A DNA stretch of 64,000 bases. It comes from Arachnopeziza araneosa (Eukaryota; Ascomycota; Leotiomycetes; Helotiales; Arachnopezizaceae). Below are positions 59,620 through 64,000 of this stretch, piece by piece. How positions within the stretch are numbered: the first letter of the stretch is position 1; every line of letters starts with the position of its first letter. The notes beneath the pieces are model-generated. The model searched no databases. It saw nothing but the letters and a program-made list of their open reading frames with translations, and had not been told where the DNA came from. The DNA lies in NCBI GenBank assembly GCA_003988855.1, contig QYAI01000055.1, positions 1-64,000 of the forward strand, written 5' to 3'. Made by a program: the position numbers and the translations under genes.

Positions 59620-60509
59620 TCAAGTCTTCCCAATGTGTTCCACTGCAGGAATATATGCCACTAGAGCCTTGCTAGCTCCTTGCATACAGTATTGTACAAC
59701 CTCAGCTTTTCTGCCCTCTGCCACCAACATAGCTATCTGGCTCAAATCACTCGTCCTTGGCAAGTAAAGTGCTGAATCCATGGCTTTAGCGGCCTCAAAA
59801 ATCTGGTTAATGGTATAAGGTTGCATGTTGCTCAGGTCGAACACTTGATTAGTTGTGTAGCCTGGCCCGCCCCACGGAGGGGATGAAAAGACAACCGTTC
59901 TGGAAACTTGGCTCTCTAAGGAGTGGGATTCTAAGTAGGCGAAGGAGTCGCCCTTGACCCAGGTGATATGATCTTGGACACCGTAGATAGAAGCATTGTG
60001 TTGGGCGCATGCTATCACGGACTCATCCTTCTCTATGGCAATTATTGTTTTCCATCGACCCGATAAAGCAAAGGCAATCACATTACCGCCTGCACCGGCG
60101 AACATGTCAATAAGGACATCTTTTGATGATGGGAAAATGTTGGAGATGTCCTCGGCTACTTTACTGCGAGATTGCTATTAGTTAGATGTGGTGTCAGGCT
60201 TAGAGAATCTTACGTTGCTACTGGCTCAGGAGTGACTCCAAACCAAGCGTCGTCTGTCAGGTGAATACCCTCGTCATAGAGCGAAAATATGCTGTACCGC
60301 TGTTCCCAGTACCTACTCATCGATCAGAAATGACAGGGATCAAATTCATTCTCCTTGCCAGCTCACTTTTGAATGTCCCAATTGACATCTCGTCGATTGG
60401 TATAGTGGTGACAGTGGCTCGTCAGAGGATACACTTGGATGTCTTGTTTCAGCTCATTGGAGTCTCGAACTGAGGCACCTTCAGGCGTCCATGTCTCCTT
60501 GGTTTCCAT
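59620..60509 (-). CDS. TGS1: Trimethylguanosine synthase Tgs1
   Basis: Three exons (60509-60367, 60312-60214, 60163-59620) give about 261 residues. Tgs1 dimethylates the m7G cap of snRNAs and snoRNAs to m2,2,7G, using S-adenosylmethionine. Motifs: WDIQ|KYWEQRYSIFSLYDEGI and LTDDAWFGVTPEPVA, then the SAM-binding DMFAGAGGN, IAIEKDESVIACAQHNASIYG and the catalytic SSPPWGGPGY. The start at 60509 is provisional: the frame is open upstream only to an acceptor-like TAG at about 60543, so another 5' exon is possible. The gene converges on DOP1. Confidence 0.87.
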
Positions 60510-61054
60510 CCCGTCTGTACCGTTGATTCTTCTCGTAAAGTTGGGCTAAGATGCAGTGAAAACAGATCCAGATGAAAGGTAGGTCTTGTCACGGCTGGCA
60601 AGAAGCTACTTTACTTCGATTGGAAAGCGTAGAGTATTGGATTTACTTTTCCTTGCCTCAGGGTCACAGGGCTTAATCTGCACTGTTCAGATAAGAAAGG
60701 CGCTCTGACAGCCCTTTACGTTGCGGATGGCTGATGGACCATACTCAAACCAGAGAATTGAAAATTCTGAGACCCTGCTGTTAGCGAGATTGCTTTGGAT
60801 TCTAAATCGGTATATATGAGGTTACCTTGTCTTTCATACTTATCTTGACCTTCAGAATTTGAATAGGCTCCTTTAATGTTAAACTCTTCGGAGTGATCAG
60901 AATTAGGTGAACGTGGAGGCAAGTGCCAAGCCAAGGCAAGGCTGTCTTCGCGAAACTGACCACGGTGCATCTTCTAGTGAACAACAACAATCAACGCGAG
61001 AACTGTATGCTGGAAGGATATAATTTATCCTCTATTTAAACAGATACCGCACAC
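60510..61054. other. Upstream region of TGS1 and promoter of GRASP gene
   Basis: 545 bp between opposite starts. The minus strand carries a possible small spliced gene (separate entry) that could alternatively be 5' exons of TGS1. Otherwise nothing is recognised. Confidence 0.4.
60606..60970 (-). CDS. Possible small spliced gene (tentative)
   Basis: The frame beginning at 60970 (MHRGQFREDSLALAWHLPPR) ends at a good donor (CAAG^GTAACC, 60826). One consistent continuation is exon 60774-60751 and exon 60682-60606, giving about 81 residues that end with IKPCDPEARKSKSN and a few more codons to a stop. Splice signals are reasonable and the phases close, but I recognise no family and several other splicings exist, including one that runs toward TGS1. 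The placement, divergent from GRASP, would fit a gene start. Confidence 0.3.
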
Positions 61055-62167
61055 ATGTTCAACGCTCTTAATAGATTCATATCTCGCCTGGACTCGGATG
61101 GCCCAAGCCAGAACTCAAATCATAGTGCATTTGGATTCCAGGTCCTTAGGAACAAGACATTAGAGCTGGTAGTCGAGCCATGGTTTGACTTTATTGTTGG
61201 AATAAACGGACGCACAATTGTTTGTTAATGTCTCACAGCTTCTAATCATGACTGACAGGCCTAGGATGATTCTGATCCTGCTCTCTTCGCCCAGGAAGTG
61301 AGAAACTGTGCAGGAAGCACAGTGACACTTGGATTATGGAGTGCTAAAGTAAGTTGACCTCAACGATTGTACATATACTTGTCTAATAGATATCAGGGTC
61401 AGAAGATTCGAACTATTCACATTCCAGTTCCGACAGCCAATCCGTCCTTAGGTCTTACATTACAATGGTCATCGATCAATACCGTGTCAAATATTTGGCA
61501 CATACTCGACGTTCCTGTCAACTCCCCTGCTGATGTTGCAGGTCTTTTGCCATATAGCGACTATATTCTAGGAACCCCTGAGGGGATACTTCATGGGGAG
61601 AGTGGCCTTGGAGAGCTCGTTGAAGATCATATTGGACGTCCTCTACGACTTTATGTCTACAACAATGAATACGATGTTACTAGAGAAGTCACGATCCATC
61701 CGAGTAGAGAATGGGGTGGCGAGGGTGCTTTGGGTTGCGTGTTGGGATATGGAGCCTTGCACAGATTACCAGCCCCTTTGAGTGAGCCTGTTGCAGGACC
61801 GGGAGAGACGTTATTTGAGACTGAAAATGCCAGATTCTCCAATGAGGAAGTACGACCATTATCTAGTGGAGGGGATTTCTTTGTCCCAACGGTACCTTTA
61901 GAACCTAATGAGTTCCTGGTCCCAGCACAGTTAACATCGCCTTTATCTGTAAGCGCTTCACGCAAACGGGACAAGAAGCACGGGCATGCTTCCAACAAGG
62001 CATTTATGGATGATTATTTTATCGAAGGAGAGAAAAAAAGTAGAGAGTTGGATCACGCGCCTGGTGCAAAAAGTATCCCGCTACCACCTCCACCAAAAGG
62101 CGCAGGACCACCTAGAGTGACCGCCGAGGAGAAAGCCGAAGCTGCTGATGAAAGCGGTGTAGATTAG
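61055..62167 (+). CDS. GRH1: GRASP-domain Golgi protein (Grh1/GRASP65-like)
   Basis: Three exons (61055-61219, 61265-61348, 61397-62167) give 339 residues. Two PDZ-like GRASP halves are visible: the first with GFQVLRNKTLELVVEPWFDF and INGRTI|DDSDPALF and EVRNCAGSTVTLGLWSAK|GQK, the second with LGLTLQWSS, PADVAGLLPYSDYILGTPEG and EYDVTREVTIHP. The Pro-rich C-terminus (PLPPPPKGAGPP) is disordered. GRASP proteins tether COPII/Golgi membranes and act in unconventional secretion. Yeast Grh1 is acetylated at its N-terminus rather than myristoylated; here the protein begins MFNAL, with no Gly2, so myristoylation is not expected. Introns are 45 and 48 nt. Confidence 0.93.
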
Positions 62168-62386
62168 ATGTCAGATTATTATAGATCAAATCACATTGGT
62201 ACCCTTCTATGTCTAACATGTCTCACTTCAGGTGACAAGAAAAGTGTTGATAGAGCATTGTGCCTTCACGACCAACAGCGATATTTTTGGTGACTCCAAA
62301 CCCAACGGTCAACCCGAGAGACTGCTGGTTTTTGACTTTTATAATCATACATTCTCTTCTTCGCCTTCCCATGGTATAATGTGTAA

Positions 62387-62994
62387 TCAATTGATGAAGT
62401 TGACGCAAAAGAAATGCAAAATCAAGCTTCCAAATACATAATCGGCAAATGCCCTATCCAATTGTCAGAAGTTCTCTAGTTATCTATATTTGGAAGATCT
62501 TACCTCTCAGGAGAAACCTCCCCAAACTCAGCCTTATTTTCCATATTTGTTTGTATTCGTAACGAAGCTGCAACCATATCAGCTCCCGCCATTTTAGTGA
62601 AGAAGTCTAGGAAACTGACCGGTTAACACGAATTGGCCCACCGTCGCCGAGAAACCTGAAAGAAAGGCATTAAATGGCTACACCTCGAGTCAGGAAACGA
62701 TAAAATTTGAACTTCGACAAAGCTCACATAATTCCCAGCAATTACGCAGTATACAAACTGTAACGCTCCGACAACAACCAAGAAAGCCATAAAGGTATCA
62801 ATCAATTTCGTTCGTTGAGGAGTCGTATCGAGGTAGCCCTGCCATATTCCAAGAGCTACTTCTTGAGGCGATTGGTTGCTCGATTTCGAAGACACTTTGC
62901 TGGATGTCGGGACGGACGTTGTGGCCGCGGTGGATGATTGTGTAGTAAATACAGATGAGGGAGTTTGTTCACGAGCTGAGCGTTTGGGTGCCAT
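62387..62994 (-). CDS. OST2: Oligosaccharyltransferase subunit Ost2/DAD1
   Basis: Four exons (62994-62728, 62677-62620, 62567-62504, 62453-62387) give 151 residues. After a Ser/Thr-rich cytosolic N-terminus (about 1-42), the DAD1 domain shows LIDTFMAFLVVVGALQFVYC (membrane segment 1), AGNY|PFNAFLSGFSATVGQFVL (segment 2) and the invariant end SPER|AFADYVFGSLILHFFCVN. Ost2 is a small essential subunit of the ER complex that transfers glycans to nascent Asn residues. All three introns cut within conserved motifs and close in phase. The gene is divergent from TMEM14. Confidence 0.95.
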
Positions 62995-63236
62995 TACGTT
63001 GGTATTGTTGGGTTGATGAAGTTCAGTGTCGTGAACTCTGCAGCTGTGAGGACTGTCGCTGTCCCAGGTACAGTGAGGCCACGAAGCTTAACGGAGGAAG
63101 ACAAGCGAGGTTGCGGCTGCAAACTCCGACCGCCGAGGGGAAGGAGTAGCTCACATGATGGTTAGTCTACTTTGCGACTTGGAAACATGACATGTACCTG
63201 TAAAGCCTCAAGACGCAAATATTTTTAACATTCAAT

Positions 63237-63239
63237 ATG
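63237..63239 (+). other. Start-codon-only coding exon
   Basis: The ATG is directly followed by GTGAGTG, and the next exon begins GGTATCGAAACACC after a CTCGTAG acceptor. Upstream there is no in-frame alternative giving the conserved GIETPAY opening. Confidence 0.75.
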
Positions 63240-63765
63240 GTGAGTGTCGAATGAACAGTCATCTTGCACGTACAGCAAGCTAATATTTCTCGTAGGGTAT
63301 CGAAACACCGGCCTACAGTACGATTCCCCGGACTGCCGAAACAAGAATGCTAACCGGAACCTTTTGTAGTCATTGGTGCATTGACTGCTGGCGGAGGAAC
63401 TTTTGGTTTTATCAAAACTGGTTCAGTGCCTTCTATTGCCGCTGGATTGACAGTGGGAACTCTGGTAAGTTGACAGGCATATTTTTACACCTGACTCACC
63501 TCCAACCATACACCCTCCTCGGCTTTCATTCTTTCGAGAAAGTTAAAGTGCTAGCTAATTCCTTTTGGAGTATCTTCTTGGAGGTTACCGGATTCAAACC
63601 CGCCAACCATATGGCGTCGAAATGGCTCTTCTAGCAAGTATCATTTTGGCCGGGTCATCAATTCCAAGAGCTATAAAAAGCCAGAAGCCTCTGCCCGTAG
63701 GATTGAGCGTGTTGGCTCTCTATGGTTTGTACACTTTCGGAACGGCATATGCGGCGAAAAAGTAG
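63237..63765 (+). CDS. TMEM14 family membrane protein
   Basis: Four exons (63237-63239, 63296-63317, 63370-63464, 63571-63765) give 104 residues, the usual family size. The first exon is only the ATG, followed directly by a GTGAGTG donor; exon 2 is 22 nt. The joined start is MGIETPAY, as in TMEM14 proteins, followed by Gly-rich helices (IGALTAGGGTFGFIKTGSVP, AAGLTVGTL) and SIILAGSSIPRAIKSQKP. Family members are small proteins with four short helices in mitochondrial or other membranes, linked in animals to haem and fatty-acid metabolism; the fungal role is unclear. Intron 3 is 106 nt. Confidence 0.87.
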
Positions 63766-64000
63766 AACGTGCTGAACGAATAACCATGGTCTGCAATGTG
63801 CCTTTAGAGGCAGTGGGATCACAACATCGAGTAAATTGGCTGTTCATGGGTCCTCAGAGGAATTTTTAGTTGCCTTAAACTTCCAAAATCCAACATGAAG
63901 CTGCTATTAATCAATGGAGTATGGTGGTGATTCGATATCTTACATTTTTGTGTCTCACTCTTCACCGATGCATGATGAATTAGCACTTCGCCTTGGAACA
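63766..64000. other. Downstream flank of TMEM14 gene to window end
   Basis: 235 bp with no supported feature; it may run into the 3' flank of a gene outside the window. Confidence 0.4.

Overview
The window is nuclear DNA of a filamentous ascomycete (Pezizomycotina). Short GT-AG introns (about 41-63 nt, with CTAAC or CTGAC branch sites) interrupt most genes. The genes include recognisable fungal orthologues on both strands: SNT2, MSH1, TRM82, UROD/HEM12, FCY1, YDJ1/MAS5, PUP1, NUP159, WSS1, KEL3, VPS71, PDI1, MON1, DOP1, TGS1, GRASP/GRH1, OST2 and TMEM14. Protein similarity by eye suggests Leotiomycetes (Helotiales-like), but this is inference. All exon models were built by hand from splice signals, reading phase and remembered family motifs. 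Every accepted multi-exon model sums to a whole number of codons.

Layout. 1-1760 is an AT-rich, gene-free block. It holds an element of about 0.9 kb with long terminal inverted repeats whose two copies differ almost only by transitions, as repeat-induced point mutation (RIP) would produce. 1.7-7.1 kb carries SNT2 (chromatin reader, minus strand). 8-20.3 kb carries a flavodoxin-like quinone reductase, mitochondrial MutS (MSH1), ribosomal stalk P0, TRM82, an unrecognised 739-residue protein, uroporphyrinogen decarboxylase and cytosine deaminase. 21-32.7 kb carries the farnesylated Hsp40 YDJ1, a Zn2Cys6 transcription factor, proteasome beta-2 and nucleoporin NUP159. 33-43.5 kb carries WSS1 (with a decayed zinc-finger tail downstream), a FAD monooxygenase, a proline iminopeptidase, KEL3, VPS71 and a small membrane protein. 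43.9-63.8 kb is rich in secretory and endomembrane genes: PDI1, MON1, DOP1, GRASP and OST2, together with TGS1, TMEM14 and an unrecognised Ser/Pro-rich protein.

Genes are packed as alternating divergent and convergent pairs. Divergent promoters are about 0.2-0.9 kb; convergent ends can be as close as 9 bp. I saw no secondary-metabolite cluster, CRISPR array, rRNA or tRNA, and no clearly new multi-gene system.

The unusual signals are mostly in gene structure. The first PDI1 active site is assembled from two consecutive 8-nt micro-exons. A TMEM14 gene has a first coding exon that is only the ATG. Three or four introns appear to use GC-AG splice sites. WSS1 is followed by a mutated zinc-finger tail. 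The window starts in a RIP-marked inverted-repeat element carrying hairpins.
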